Part shown: piece after piece, positions 49,460 to 57,905 of the stretch
Position numbering within the stretch: the first letter of the stretch is position 1
Layout of the letters: every line of letters begins with the position of its first letter
From: JACKAL01 sp964400355
GTDB lineage: Bacteria > Bdellovibrionota > Bdellovibrionia > Bdellovibrionales > JAGQZY01
NCBI GenBank assembly: GCA_964400355.1
Contig: CAYNTO010000002.1
Coordinates: 1 to 64,000 of the forward strand
Length of the DNA stretch: 64,000 nucleotides
Direction: 5' to 3'
Made by a program: the position numbers and the translations under genes
The notes under the pieces: model-generated
The model's input: the letters and a program-made list of their open reading frames with translations, nothing else
What the model was told of the DNA's origin: nothing
Database searches by the model: none

Positions 49460-49508
49460 CGGACAAACTGGCTAATTTGTAGGAATTTGTCCGACTATCA
49501 CGGACAAA
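49460..49508. promoter_or_regulatory. Three CGGACAAA boxes upstream of cpaC
   Basis: CGGACAAA occurs at 49460-49467 and 49501-49508, and its reverse complement TTTGTCCG at 49486-49493, in the 92 bases between the kinase gene and cpaC. The first and second form an inverted pair. Such clustering fits binding sites of a response regulator or other pilus regulator acting on the cpaC promoter. Confidence 0.5.
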
Positions 49509-49517
49509 TAGAAATAT

Positions 49518-50594
49518 TTACGGATTTGTTGGTAATTCCAGGGTGAGATCAAACAGGGAATTGTCGGTTTTTAAATCCACCGTGCCGCCTTGATTTGTCG
49601 CCATCGCGTAAATGATAGTGAGGCCCAGTCCCGTGCCCTTGGAGTGATTCATGATTTTTTGATTGCGTGAGAAGGAGGCGAAAAATTCTTCCGGAGAGAT
49701 ATGAGCATTTCCGGCCATGGGATTCTGCATATTAATAGTTACATTTGAATCGCTCACATCCACGCTAATGGTGGCCTTCGATCCCCTGGGTGCGTGCAGA
49801 TATATGTTCTCGATGGCGCGGGTAGTTGTTTGCACAAAGTATTCTTTGTGAAGAATCGCCGTGTTTTCACTCCCGCTCACAGTAAGATCGATGGCATTGG
49901 GATTGGCAATTTTTTTAGCGAGTTTTTGAATTTCGGCGCGCACCTGCACGGCACCATACTCATTGGGGTTTTTCTTCGTGCCAGCATTGATTTTCGTAAT
50001 GAGTAGAATGTCTTCGATCAGTTTATTGAGCCGGGCTGTATTTTTTTGCACATGAGCCAGATAGGTTTTTGCATCTTCCGATTTGAGCTCCTCGCCAAGA
50101 AGTTCCGTAAAGCTGGTGATGGCGGTAAGAGGAGTGCGGAGCTCATGAGTGACTAAAATCATGAAATCGGTTTTGAGCTTATCCAGTGATTTTAAAAGTT
50201 CGTTCTGTTTTCGCAACTCCTGACGAAGTTGATACGTTTCATAGGCTTTGTCGATAGTGATGATCAGATCTTGTGGTTCCCAGGGTTTGGTCAAATACCT
50301 GTAGATTTGCCCTTCGTTGATCGCAGCGATCACCGACTCAATATCGGTGTACCCAGTCAGAAGTAATCGAATCGAGTTTGGGGCGAGCGCAATGGATTTT
50401 TCCAACAATTCCACGCCAGTCATCTGCGGCATGCGTTGATCACTGATGATTACTGCTGGTTGATGCTTTTTAATGAGTTCTAGACCATCGTTGGGAGAGA
50501 TCGTTGAATAGACGGTATATTTTTTTCGGAGCAGGCGTTCGAGTGCCTCGTTGTTGTGCGTCTCATCATCAATACATACGATTACGGGGAGCAT
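49518..50594 (-). CDS. Receiver-histidine kinase hybrid
   Basis: A 358-residue two-component protein with the receiver first. The REC domain (1-120) has Asp8/9 and the phospho-acceptor Asp52 in VIISDQRMPQMTG, Thr80-type LLTGY and Lys103 in LTKPWEP. A coiled linker follows, then HisKA with H150 in VTHELRTPLTAITSF and a HATPase domain with NAIDL-type segment, and G-box GTGLGLTII near the end. REC-HK proteins pass on signals from another kinase. Its location between the secretin gene and the secreted protein gene suggests a role in pilus control. Confidence 0.85.
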   Translation of the reverse strand: MLPVIVCIDDETHNNEALERLLRKKYTVYSTISPNDGLELIKKHQPAVIISDQRMPQMTGVELLEKSIALAPNSIRLLLTGYTDIESVIAAINEGQIYRYLTKPWEPQDLIITIDKAYETYQLRQELRKQNELLKSLDKLKTDFMILVTHELRTPLTAITSFTELLGEELKSEDAKTYLAHVQKNTARLNKLIEDILLITKINAGTKKNPNEYGAVQVRAEIQKLAKKIANPNAIDLTVSGSENTAILHKEYFVQTTTRAIENIYLHAPRGSKATISVDVSDSNVTINMQNPMAGNAHISPEEFFASFSRNQKIMNHSKGTGLGLTIIYAMATNQGGTVDLKTDNSLFDLTLELPTNP

Positions 50595-50692
50595 GGGGAT
50601 AGTTTAGGGCGTTTCGCGGGGATTGTGTAACGTTCTGCGGACCCCTAGACCTATGTCAGTTCATTTTTTTTGGAATTGTGTCGAAAAGTCAT

Positions 50693-52564
50693 ATGGAGAA
50701 GTGCAGAAAAATTATGAAAAGCCCGTTGATATTATTATACCTATTTATATTCGCGTCGCCAGCCCAGGCTATGTTTGGCCTGTTGGGGCGCGACCAATGC
50801 GGGCATCAACAATCTGCGTTTCCATCCGTACAAAGTGACAACAGGCACGCCATCAATGTGCAGCTGCAAGGCCTTGTTTCGCAGCGCCAGCAGATGCAAG
50901 GTCGCATGTCGCAACTGAATGCCAATATCTTGCGAATGCAGGGTTCGATTCGAGGTTACATTCAATCGCCGTGGGCAGAAACAATGCTCGCTCACATGGA
51001 CAACGGCTTTGATTGCTGCGCACCAACGGGTGTTTATGCGCTTTTGCAATTGCCAGATAGTGGCCGTCGTCCTGCAGGGCAGGATTTACCGCCACCGGAG
51101 TATGGTGAGATCACGCCAGTAGATCCAACTCCAGAGCCACCGCCATACAATCCGCCAACCTATACGCCTCCTGCTCCACCTGCCAATTCGTGTCAGGGAT
51201 ATTCGGTAAATTATTGCTCGAGCAATTGGGGAACTCCGTACACTCCCCCCAAACATGGCGGGGGATTGTGTTTGCAAACCGGTTTTGCTGCAACACCTGC
51301 ATGGTATCAAGCCGCCTGCCGCAATGGTGGAAAAATCGATGCGCAGGTTTGCTCGCATCCCAATATCGCAAAGAACACATCCTATTATCAGGATTGCATG
51401 AATACCTTAAACAACTACCAGGCGGCGTCCGTACAAAAGCGGCAGCTCGGCGCTCATATTCAAGAAATCAATGTGAGCATCGCCCGATTCAAAGGAACCG
51501 GATCAGGGAGTGGCAATGGATCAGAAGTAAAAAGCGGAATCGGTGGTCTACTTGGAAATGTTATCAAGACGCTGGGCCCATTTATGTTGAGCCAGTATAT
51601 GTCGTATCAACAGGAAAAAAGTGTCGCGCAAACTCAGTATGGTCCTGGATCGTTTGCCGCGAAGTATGGTCCTCCACGTCCGGTTACCAATGTGGATGGA
51701 TCGATCGGTAGTCCCATTGCGCCACCTCGTCCGTATTACAATTACCCACAACCACCGCCACCCAACTACGGACCTCGCTATGGCTATCCCTTCAGTTATG
51801 GTGGTAACTACGGTGCTGTCCTCCCCAATTTCCAGCAAGGTGGCTTTGGATGCACACCTGGCGCGAGCAACAATGGCATGAGTTTGATCAGCACGTTGTT
51901 GGGCGGAGGTTTGGGATTAAATCTTAACGCCAAACTTCAATCGAACTTCGGCCCCAACGGTGGCTATGCACCCTATCAGGCGTATTTGAATGGCTACGGC
52001 AATCAGCACGCGGGTGTCCCTCCCTACGCATTTAACGGGCACACGCCACCGTATCAGCCGGGAAGTATTTATGGAACAACTCCCACGTATCGTCCGCCAT
52101 ACGCATCACCCAACGGGTACCAAGCCGTTCCAAATTACTTCTCGCGATTTAATGTAAATTTTAATCCCACGGCAAACACGCAACAGCAGTTTCCTCCGTA
52201 TTCGTATGCGCCGCCAATCTACAACCAAACACAACCGCAGGCTAATAACTACGGTTGGCAGTACAATTCTTACTTCTATGCTCAAGATCAAAATAATCAG
52301 CAAATGCTTTTGGAAAACGAAGCGCGAATGCGCCAAAGAGCAATGAATGTGAACTGGCAGACCAATTCGATCACAACATTGAACGCCGGGAATACGGCTC
52401 AATACTATCCAAGCTCCTACACCTCCATGAGCTACAATACACAAAATCCCTACACCTACAGCGCCAATCCGTCGGCGTACAATCAGGTGGATATGAAGGC
52501 CCTAATGCAAAACTTGCTCATGGGCAATTCTATGTATTTCAAGGTAAACGCCACTGCAAACTAA
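50693..52564 (+). CDS. Large secreted Pro/Tyr/Asn/Gln-rich protein
   Basis: A 623-residue exported protein. The signal peptide is MEKCRKIMKSPLILLYLFIF...AQA (an ATG at 50714 is an alternative start). The first third has Cys residues in pairs and a helical part; a proline-rich linker (TPEPPPYNPPTYTPPAPP) leads to a Cys-containing domain (about 160-240). The second half is a long low-complexity region of Pro, Tyr, Asn, Gln and Gly (PPPNYGPRYGYPFSYGGNYG). Such composition suggests a surface or matrix protein. It is the only rightward gene inside the leftward tad cluster. I recognise no family. Confidence 0.75.
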   Translation: MEKCRKIMKSPLILLYLFIFASPAQAMFGLLGRDQCGHQQSAFPSVQSDNRHAINVQLQGLVSQRQQMQGRMSQLNANILRMQGSIRGYIQSPWAETMLAHMDNGFDCCAPTGVYALLQLPDSGRRPAGQDLPPPEYGEITPVDPTPEPPPYNPPTYTPPAPPANSCQGYSVNYCSSNWGTPYTPPKHGGGLCLQTGFAATPAWYQAACRNGGKIDAQVCSHPNIAKNTSYYQDCMNTLNNYQAASVQKRQLGAHIQEINVSIARFKGTGSGSGNGSEVKSGIGGLLGNVIKTLGPFMLSQYMSYQQEKSVAQTQYGPGSFAAKYGPPRPVTNVDGSIGSPIAPPRPYYNYPQPPPPNYGPRYGYPFSYGGNYGAVLPNFQQGGFGCTPGASNNGMSLISTLLGGGLGLNLNAKLQSNFGPNGGYAPYQAYLNGYGNQHAGVPPYAFNGHTPPYQPGSIYGTTPTYRPPYASPNGYQAVPNYFSRFNVNFNPTANTQQQFPPYSYAPPIYNQTQPQANNYGWQYNSYFYAQDQNNQQMLLENEARMRQRAMNVNWQTNSITTLNAGNTAQYYPSSYTSMSYNTQNPYTYSANPSAYNQVDMKALMQNLLMGNSMYFKVNATAN

Positions 52565-53550
52565 TTTCCACTTGCGGAGGCAGTGGGTGTGATTACGGTT
52601 TGTGTGTCTTTGCGCTTACTCATCTCCGATATTACAATAGCTGTTCCTATGATGGCCGCAGCAGTTCCAATCCAAACAGCATTTCGGCGAACCCAGTTCT
52701 TTTTAGGCATACGATCTTCTTCAAGCTGCATATCGATCGCGTTTGGCAAACTTGACACAGAGGGTGTGGCCAGGGTTTGCGCTGTGAAAAGGGTGTTGTC
52801 TGGTTTTTCGATGACGCACTCAGGGTCAAAGAACAACCGTGCTCCAGCTTTCCATTGAGCGGGCTTTTGAAACTCAAAATTTTTGCAGTCACCGTTTAAG
52901 TAAGGCGCGCTAGAAAGATCTGCTTGAGCAATTTCATTGGGTTCCATAATTACAGTTTTGGGATAATGAGAATCGGAATAAAACGTGTAGCGCGCTTGCC
53001 CTGCTGGAACTTTTATTGATTTTTTGCCAATCGTGAATGGGCGTCCATTGCGCACTACTTTTACATACGTCGCGGAGTATTTACTCACAAATAGAGTCTT
53101 AGTGCTTACACTGTTGCGCGCCGAATTCCAATCGGTAACCAATGGTGGAGGAAACACATTGGTGGGGGGAGAGTAGGTGGGGTCGAAACTGGAGAGAGTC
53201 ATTAACCAAGATTTTTTTTGTTCTTCGCTCGGAGCGAGTTGTGCCAATCGCATTTGCGCTTCGCTGATAAGTTTCCTGTCGCGCTCGCGCCAGTCGCAGC
53301 TCCACTGAAGTTCACTCACATCGCGAAATTGTTTCGTGGCCAGCTCCACCGAACCGTTAAGGAAGTTATCATTCGCCTGCTCAAATGTTTCGTGCAGTTG
53401 GTCGGCCACCGCACAGCCCAACTCCATATCCGAGGGGCGAATGGTGTCGGAGTTTTCCAGGAATACCTGGTACGTGTCGGGATCGGCTTGGGGGGCCTTC
53501 ACCATAACAGTATCTGCAAACGCCAATTGAAAAAATAGTAAGATCCACAT
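52561..53550 (-). CDS. Hypothetical envelope protein in tad locus
   Basis: A 329-residue exported protein: a short signal sequence (about 1-12), a helical region with tetratricopeptide-like spacing (about 45-115), then a beta-rich part (AGQARYTFYSDSHYPKTVIM). A hydrophobic segment lies near the C-terminus (VWIGTAAAIIGTAIVI), so it could be anchored. There is no named family. It follows the lipoprotein-like gene by 2 bases and overlaps the convergent 623-residue gene by 4. Confidence 0.75.
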   Translation of the reverse strand: MWILLFFQLAFADTVMVKAPQADPDTYQVFLENSDTIRPSDMELGCAVADQLHETFEQANDNFLNGSVELATKQFRDVSELQWSCDWRERDRKLISEAQMRLAQLAPSEEQKKSWLMTLSSFDPTYSPPTNVFPPPLVTDWNSARNSVSTKTLFVSKYSATYVKVVRNGRPFTIGKKSIKVPAGQARYTFYSDSHYPKTVIMEPNEIAQADLSSAPYLNGDCKNFEFQKPAQWKAGARLFFDPECVIEKPDNTLFTAQTLATPSVSSLPNAIDMQLEEDRMPKKNWVRRNAVWIGTAAAIIGTAIVISEMSKRKDTQTVITPTASASGN

Positions 53551-53552
53551 AA

Positions 53553-54038
53553 TTATTCTCCAAGGTTGTAGTGAATACGAGCGCGGGAACGTTGTTTGTC
53601 TTTTTCAAAGCGCGTGCCACTTGCTTTTGAACTTTGCACAACCGCAAAAAACGGTCCGGCCACCGACATCAAACGAGGGATTTCTGACTCGAGCACTAAG
53701 GCCGCAAAATGACTCGGATTTTTCGGCGCTCGCACGAGTTTTATATTCTTAGCGATAAAGCGACTAAAATTCTTGGCGCTGGGGTCTTGAACGTAAAGGT
53801 CGACTACGCCGAATGGTCCAAATATGGAGTCCAGGGTCTGATAATTGGCGATCTCGAGAGGCACTAAACCGTAGCCTTTGGGGATATACGTAGACAAAGC
53901 CGACGGCTCTTCCGATTTTGGTAAATCGACTGCTTTTGTGGTTCCGCACTGAGTGAACACAATACTTAGAAGCGCAAATACCAAAAAGAACGACAGCTCT
54001 TTATGCGTTTTAATAAGTTGGATGACTTTGGTTTTCAT
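53553..54038 (-). CDS. Hypothetical exported or lipid-anchored protein in tad locus
   Basis: A 161-residue protein with an N-terminal basic stretch and hydrophobic helix (FFLVFALLSIVFTQC), which may be a lipoprotein signal (Cys at 31) although Gln before Cys is unusual. The mature part is a compact alpha/beta domain (IPKGYGLVPLEIANYQTLDSIFGPF ...). GGGAGAAAC precedes the ATG, whose position overlaps the stop of the 48-residue pseudopilin gene (ATGA). It may be a TadD/CpaB-type accessory or lineage-specific; I cannot decide. Confidence 0.7.
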   Translation of the reverse strand: MKTKVIQLIKTHKELSFFLVFALLSIVFTQCGTTKAVDLPKSEEPSALSTYIPKGYGLVPLEIANYQTLDSIFGPFGVVDLYVQDPSAKNFSRFIAKNIKLVRAPKNPSHFAALVLESEIPRLMSVAGPFFAVVQSSKASGTRFEKDKQRSRARIHYNLGE

Positions 54039-54181
54039 CGTTGTTTCTCCCAGCGAAAAGATTTGGTTCGATCGAGTTTGACCGCAGCTTTGTAGTCGAT
54101 CGCGAAATATAGAACGCTCAAGAAAAAAAATAGGACAAAGAATTCGATTAAAATCTGTCCACTTGAAGTCTTGCGAACCAT
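54035..54181 (-). CDS. 48-residue TadE-like minipseudopilin
   Basis: A short reading frame encoding MVRKTSSGQILIEFFVLFFF, then a continuing hydrophobic helix and a basic end. The pattern of a basic start, a G-Q-x-x-I-E processing-site look and a long hydrophobic helix is that of TadE/TadG pseudopilins, but the periplasmic domain is missing. The ATG is at 54181, and the stop overlaps the next gene's start in ATGA form, which supports real translation. It overlaps the 3' end of the upstream TadG-like gene by 34 bases. It may be a minor pseudopilin or a membrane anchor. Confidence 0.65.
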   Translation of the reverse strand: MVRKTSSGQILIEFFVLFFFLSVLYFAIDYKAAVKLDRTKSFRWEKQR

Positions 54182-54948
54182 TGGGTGTTCTCCTTTTTGG
54201 GGTGGGATTTACAGCTCTCCTGCCATTGAATGGGTCGCTGGGTCGCCCAGCGCATCCATTTGGGAAGCAGTTCTCTACTTGTAAATGCAATACGCACTGA
54301 AATTTCCTGCTGGGTAGTGAATAGCGGGTGTTCCAAATACAGCGATGCCATCGGATCGATCCTTTTGCGCCGCAAACGCAACTGGGCGCGACTTGTGGAA
54401 AAATGCAAGTGAAGGGGAATTTGCAAAAGTGCTTCCATTGTGCGCGTTATGTGCGTGAGTTGCTGACGAATAGAAGAGAGCTCACGACCTGCGCTCATAT
54501 GGGCTGCCAGTATGGTCGCCTGCTGTTGTTGGGCATATCCGGCGAGCTTTATCTTTAGCATCAGCAGTCGGGCAGCGAGCGCTGCTTTTGCAGCAGGGTG
54601 TGGCGCAGCGGCCAAAGCCTTTTGCACCCATTTTTTTTCGAGCACAGTGGATTCAATAAACAAATTCATGGCCAGTAATTTATTAGCCGCCGCGGTGAGT
54701 GCGTTCTGCGACTTTATGTTTTGCGATTCACAGATCCACTGCACCTGTTCCTTTTTTTCGATAAACCAGAGCATGCTGAATGCGGCAAGTCCGCCAAAGA
54801 TCATAATCGGAAGCAGGGTCACGGCCATTGTGGTGACAAAGCCCCGGTTGTTGAGCTGGGAATAACGACCTCCGATTTGAATCTCTTTTGAAAATCCTCG
54901 CTGATATTTATTCGTACTGATACTTGAGAAATGTGGCGCGTTTTCCAT
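54148..54948 (-). CDS. TadG-like protein
   Basis: A frame of up to 266 residues. The hydrophobic segment GFVTTMAVTLLPIMIFGGLAAFSMLWFI (split by start uncertainty) after NNRG looks like the TadE/TadG N-terminus. A long helical Ala-rich region (about 80-170) and a basic C-terminal domain follow. The only in-frame ATG at 54948 lies 130 bases inside the upstream TadE-like gene, with an unlikely first 36 residues; GGAGGT at about 54870 suggests a later, non-ATG start, which I could not identify. It belongs with the flp, tadE and 48-residue genes as one operon. Confidence 0.6.
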   Translation of the reverse strand: MENAPHFSSISTNKYQRGFSKEIQIGGRYSQLNNRGFVTTMAVTLLPIMIFGGLAAFSMLWFIEKKEQVQWICESQNIKSQNALTAAANKLLAMNLFIESTVLEKKWVQKALAAAPHPAAKAALAARLLMLKIKLAGYAQQQQATILAAHMSAGRELSSIRQQLTHITRTMEALLQIPLHLHFSTSRAQLRLRRKRIDPMASLYLEHPLFTTQQEISVRIAFTSRELLPKWMRWATQRPIQWQESCKSHPKKENTQWFARLQVDRF

Positions 54949-55190
54949 CCGGACTCCCAGGTAATAAGATCTTCAGGTATTAAGAGAGACAGTTTTTGTG
55001 TGAGTTGCCGCCGGCAAACATGGGCATCATTGAGAGTTTGGCAAAGTGCCGCTCTGTATACCCAGTAGTCAGCCCATTTGCGGACGACAAGGATGTAACT
55101 CGCAGACAGCACCGCTGTGACAACGGCGATGAGCGCAATGCCCACCACCGATGATTCCACCGCCGCTTGCCCTTTATTGTTGATTTTCAT
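54819..55190 (-). CDS. TadE-like pseudopilin
   Basis: A 123-residue protein with a basic start, the processing-site-like KGQAAVES followed by a hydrophobic helix (VVGIALIAVVTAVLSASYILVV), and a soluble periplasmic part with two Cys. This is the TadE/F pattern of minor pseudopilins in the Flp pilus. Its start overlaps the flp gene by 17 bases and its end overlaps the TadG-like frame, so translation is probably coupled. Confidence 0.75.
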   Translation of the reverse strand: MKINNKGQAAVESSVVGIALIAVVTAVLSASYILVVRKWADYWVYRAALCQTLNDAHVCRRQLTQKLSLLIPEDLITWESGWKTRHISQVSVRINISEDFQKRFKSEVVIPSSTTGALSPQWP

Positions 55191-55500
55191 CTTGTTTGCG
55201 GGTGCCGTAGAAAAAGTCGTTCATGTCTTTCTTTTTCACGTGCTGTTCCTGCAAGGCTTCCGGCTCGACATTCACGGAGTTATTTCCACCATGAAGGGCT
55301 TGGGTGATTTTACCGAATTTGGCTTGCACGTTTTGGCTCATCACGCGCATCACGCCCATAGTTCCAATGGCTACGAGAGCAACGATGATCAAGTATTCGA
55401 TCAGACCCTGACCTTTTTTAGATTTTAGAAGATGGGACGCAACCATTTTTTTGGTACGAGCCGGTGACCGTTTTTGCGCAATAGTAGAAATGTATTTCAT
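55174..55500 (-). CDS. flp: Flp-type pilin
   Basis: A 108-residue type IVb pilin. A basic leader of about 30 residues ends in KSKKG, then QGLIEYLIIVALVAIGTMGVM gives the canonical G/QGLIEY processing site and hydrophobic helix. The mature protein continues about 50 residues more (KFGKITQALHGGNNSVNVEPEAL), longer than many Flp pilins, and ends in a charged tail. The start at 55500 is fixed by GGAGG five bases upstream. It is the first gene of the leftward pilin cluster; a prepilin peptidase (tadV) is not in the window. Confidence 0.9.
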   Translation of the reverse strand: MKYISTIAQKRSPARTKKMVASHLLKSKKGQGLIEYLIIVALVAIGTMGVMRVMSQNVQAKFGKITQALHGGNNSVNVEPEALQEQHVKKKDMNDFFYGTRKQDENQQ

Positions 55501-55597
55501 AGAAACCTCCGGTGTCCGCCATTGCAAACGGCGGATCAAGGGGTTCATGAAATTAAAGATAATGGGTTAGAAGTTTACGGATCACGGATCCGGCGGA

Positions 55598-55819
55598 TTA
55601 AGCTTTAGCGGCTTTTTTAGGCTTGCCCTTTTCTTTGCGGCCAGCCAATAACTTGTCGATGATATCGAGAGCCTCAATGCGCAATTCGTTTTCGTAGATA
55701 AAACGATAAAAGCCTTCGATTTCCGGGCTTTGGCGGAATTTTTTGAGCGACGAAGGAACTTCACCCATTGCAAATTCAATGTTTCCGTCCGAATTTACTT
55801 TTACCTTTTTCGATGCCAT
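55598..55819 (-). CDS. Hypothetical small basic protein
   Basis: A 73-residue soluble protein with a helical core (EIEGFYRFIYENELRIEALDIIDKLL) and a Lys-rich end (KEKGKPKKAAKA). GAGGAG lies before the ATG at 55819, which decides it over 55879. It is about 100 bases upstream of flp, in the same orientation. No family is recognised; a regulatory role would be guesswork. Confidence 0.65.
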   Translation of the reverse strand: MASKKVKVNSDGNIEFAMGEVPSSLKKFRQSPEIEGFYRFIYENELRIEALDIIDKLLAGRKEKGKPKKAAKA

Positions 55820-55928
55820 GTGACAGCTCCTCGTTGGGCTCAAAACTATCAATGGCGGGGTTCGCCGGTCAAGGCACAAATGCTCTATCTCTCTTGGCTT
55901 ATGAGGGTATCTCCGCTATACATCTCTC

Positions 55929-56786
55929 ATGCAAATTCTCAGTGGCAAAGAGGTCTCGGCATCTGTCCGAGATTCCATCAAAAAAGAGGTGTCCGCCCTC
56001 ACAGCTGCGGGAGCGCGTGCTCCCGGCTTGGCCGTGATCTTGGTGGGGGATGATTCTGCGAGTCAGGTTTACGTCGGAGCTAAGCTCAAAGCCTGCGCCG
56101 AAGTGGGCATTGCCAGTTTTGAATACCGCCTTCCGCAATCGGCCACATTTGCCGAGGTTCAAAAGGCGCTGAGCCAGTGTGGAAGCGATGAAGCAGTCGA
56201 TGGCATACTGTTGCAGTTGCCTTTACCCAAACATCTGGATTCGGCGAAAGCTATAGAACTGATTCCTGCCGAAAAAGATGCCGACGGTTTGACCGCGGCC
56301 AGTATGGGAAAACTGTTCAAGGGCGAACAGATCGTAGCTCCGTGCACTCCCGCGGGCGTGATGGAAATCCTCAAATTTTACAAACACGACATGACCGGCA
56401 AATCAGTCGTCGTTGTGGGGCGCAGTCAAATTGTGGGTTTACCAATGGCGCAGTTAATGATTCAAGCCAACGCTACGGTTACAGTAGTTCATTCGAAAAC
56501 CAAAAACATGGAAGAGTATGTCGCAAAAGCCGATGTGATTGTAGTGGCTGCAGGGAAGCCGCGCTTTCTTGATAAACGGCACTTTAAAAAAGACGCAATT
56601 GTTATCGATGTGGGAATACATCGTGATTCGAGCAACAAACTTTGTGGCGACGTGAATGCCGATGGACTCGATGTTCTCGCGGCCACTCCAGTACCTGGTG
56701 GCGTGGGTCCCATGACTATCGCCATGCTTTTAAAAAATACGGTGACGCTTTACAAAGAGCGCATGCGTGCACAAGGAAAAAAATAA
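55929..56786 (+). CDS. folD: FolD bifunctional dehydrogenase/cyclohydrolase
   Basis: A 285-residue enzyme that interconverts methylene-, methenyl- and 10-formyl-tetrahydrofolate using NADP. Family signatures are SQVYVGAKLKACAEVGI (catalytic Lys), DGILLQLPLPKHLD, VVVGRSQIVGLPMAQLM (cofactor site) and TPVPGGVGPMTIAMLL. Length is normal. It forms a one-carbon unit with gcvT (2 bases later) and gcvH: methylene-THF made by glycine cleavage feeds FolD. Confidence 0.95.
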   Translation: MQILSGKEVSASVRDSIKKEVSALTAAGARAPGLAVILVGDDSASQVYVGAKLKACAEVGIASFEYRLPQSATFAEVQKALSQCGSDEAVDGILLQLPLPKHLDSAKAIELIPAEKDADGLTAASMGKLFKGEQIVAPCTPAGVMEILKFYKHDMTGKSVVVVGRSQIVGLPMAQLMIQANATVTVVHSKTKNMEEYVAKADVIVVAAGKPRFLDKRHFKKDAIVIDVGIHRDSSNKLCGDVNADGLDVLAATPVPGGVGPMTIAMLLKNTVTLYKERMRAQGKK

Positions 56787-56788
56787 TT

Positions 56789-57889
56789 ATGAGCGATTCA
56801 AGTACAAATACTCCCGCAAAAAAGACACCTCTATTCGATGCCCATGTGGCTCTCGGAGCAAAGATGGTGGAGTTTGCGGGTTGGCAAATGCCGATACAAT
56901 ACGACGGTCTTAAAGAAGAGCATCTTCATGTGCGCAGCAAAGTAGGAATTTTTGATGTCTCTCACATGGGCGAACTCGACGTTAAGGGACCAAAAGCTCT
57001 CGAGGCGGTGGAGTGGTTCACAACCAATTCGGTGGCAAAGCTTCAGGCGGGGCAGGCCCAGTACTCGCTTTTCCCCAATGAAAAAGGGGGAATCGTCGAC
57101 GATCTCATCGTTTATTGCATTGAGCCTGGCACACACTACTTACTATGCGTAAATGCATCGAATACCGATAAAGATTTTAGCTTCGTTACAAAAAACAATA
57201 AAGGGGCGGAGATCACCAATGTTTCCGCGCAGTGGGGACAGCTGGCTATTCAAGGCCCCCAAGCTATCGCTCTTATGAGTAAAGTTTTGGGCACGGATTG
57301 TTCCACCATTCCATCATTCCACTTTGCCACTGTAACGTACGATGGAAAAACCTGCTACGTGGCACGTACGGGTTACACCGGGGAAGACGGCGTCGAAGTG
57401 TTTGTACCTTGGAACAGCACAGAAAAGCTGTGGAAAGACTGTTTTGCTCAAAGTGCAGGCGAATTAAAGGCCATTGGTTTGGGCGCGCGTGATACGTTGC
57501 GCACGGAAAAGAAATATTCTCTGTATGGCCAGGAAATCACTGACACAACGAACCCCTATGAAGCGGGCCTGGGGTGGGTCGTGAAACCGCAGGATAAGGA
57601 CTTTTTAGGCCGCCAGGCAATAACCGCGTACAAAGAGGCAGGGCTTCAGCGCAAACTTGTGGGAATTGAGGTTCTCGGCAGAGGCATTGCCCGCCAAGGT
57701 TACAAGGTGTTTTCCTTTGACAACAAAGAAATTGGAGATGTAACTAGTGGGACTCTTTCGCCCTCTTTAAACAAAGCCATCGCGGTGGCCTATGTGCATC
57801 CAGAAGCGGCGAAAATTGGAACGAACGTGTTTGTAGAAATTCACAGAAAAAGGGTAGAGGCCAAAGTTGTTTCCACCCCTTTTGTGTAA
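56789..57889 (+). CDS. gcvT: Glycine cleavage system T protein
   Basis: A 366-residue aminomethyltransferase that releases ammonia and forms methylene-THF from the aminomethyl-lipoyl H protein. Signatures are MVEFAGWQMPIQYDGL, GIFDVSHMGELDV, RTGYTGEDGVEVFVP, LGARDTLRTEKKYSLYGQEI and a C-terminal barrel with GTLSPSLNKAIAVAYV. The ATG at 56789 gives a normal length; a longer frame to 56642 is inside folD. gcvH is 16 bases downstream; the P protein genes are not in view. Confidence 0.95.
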   Translation: MSDSSTNTPAKKTPLFDAHVALGAKMVEFAGWQMPIQYDGLKEEHLHVRSKVGIFDVSHMGELDVKGPKALEAVEWFTTNSVAKLQAGQAQYSLFPNEKGGIVDDLIVYCIEPGTHYLLCVNASNTDKDFSFVTKNNKGAEITNVSAQWGQLAIQGPQAIALMSKVLGTDCSTIPSFHFATVTYDGKTCYVARTGYTGEDGVEVFVPWNSTEKLWKDCFAQSAGELKAIGLGARDTLRTEKKYSLYGQEITDTTNPYEAGLGWVVKPQDKDFLGRQAITAYKEAGLQRKLVGIEVLGRGIARQGYKVFSFDNKEIGDVTSGTLSPSLNKAIAVAYVHPEAAKIGTNVFVEIHRKRVEAKVVSTPFV

Positions 57890-57905
57890 CTAGGAGACTG
57901 AGGCG

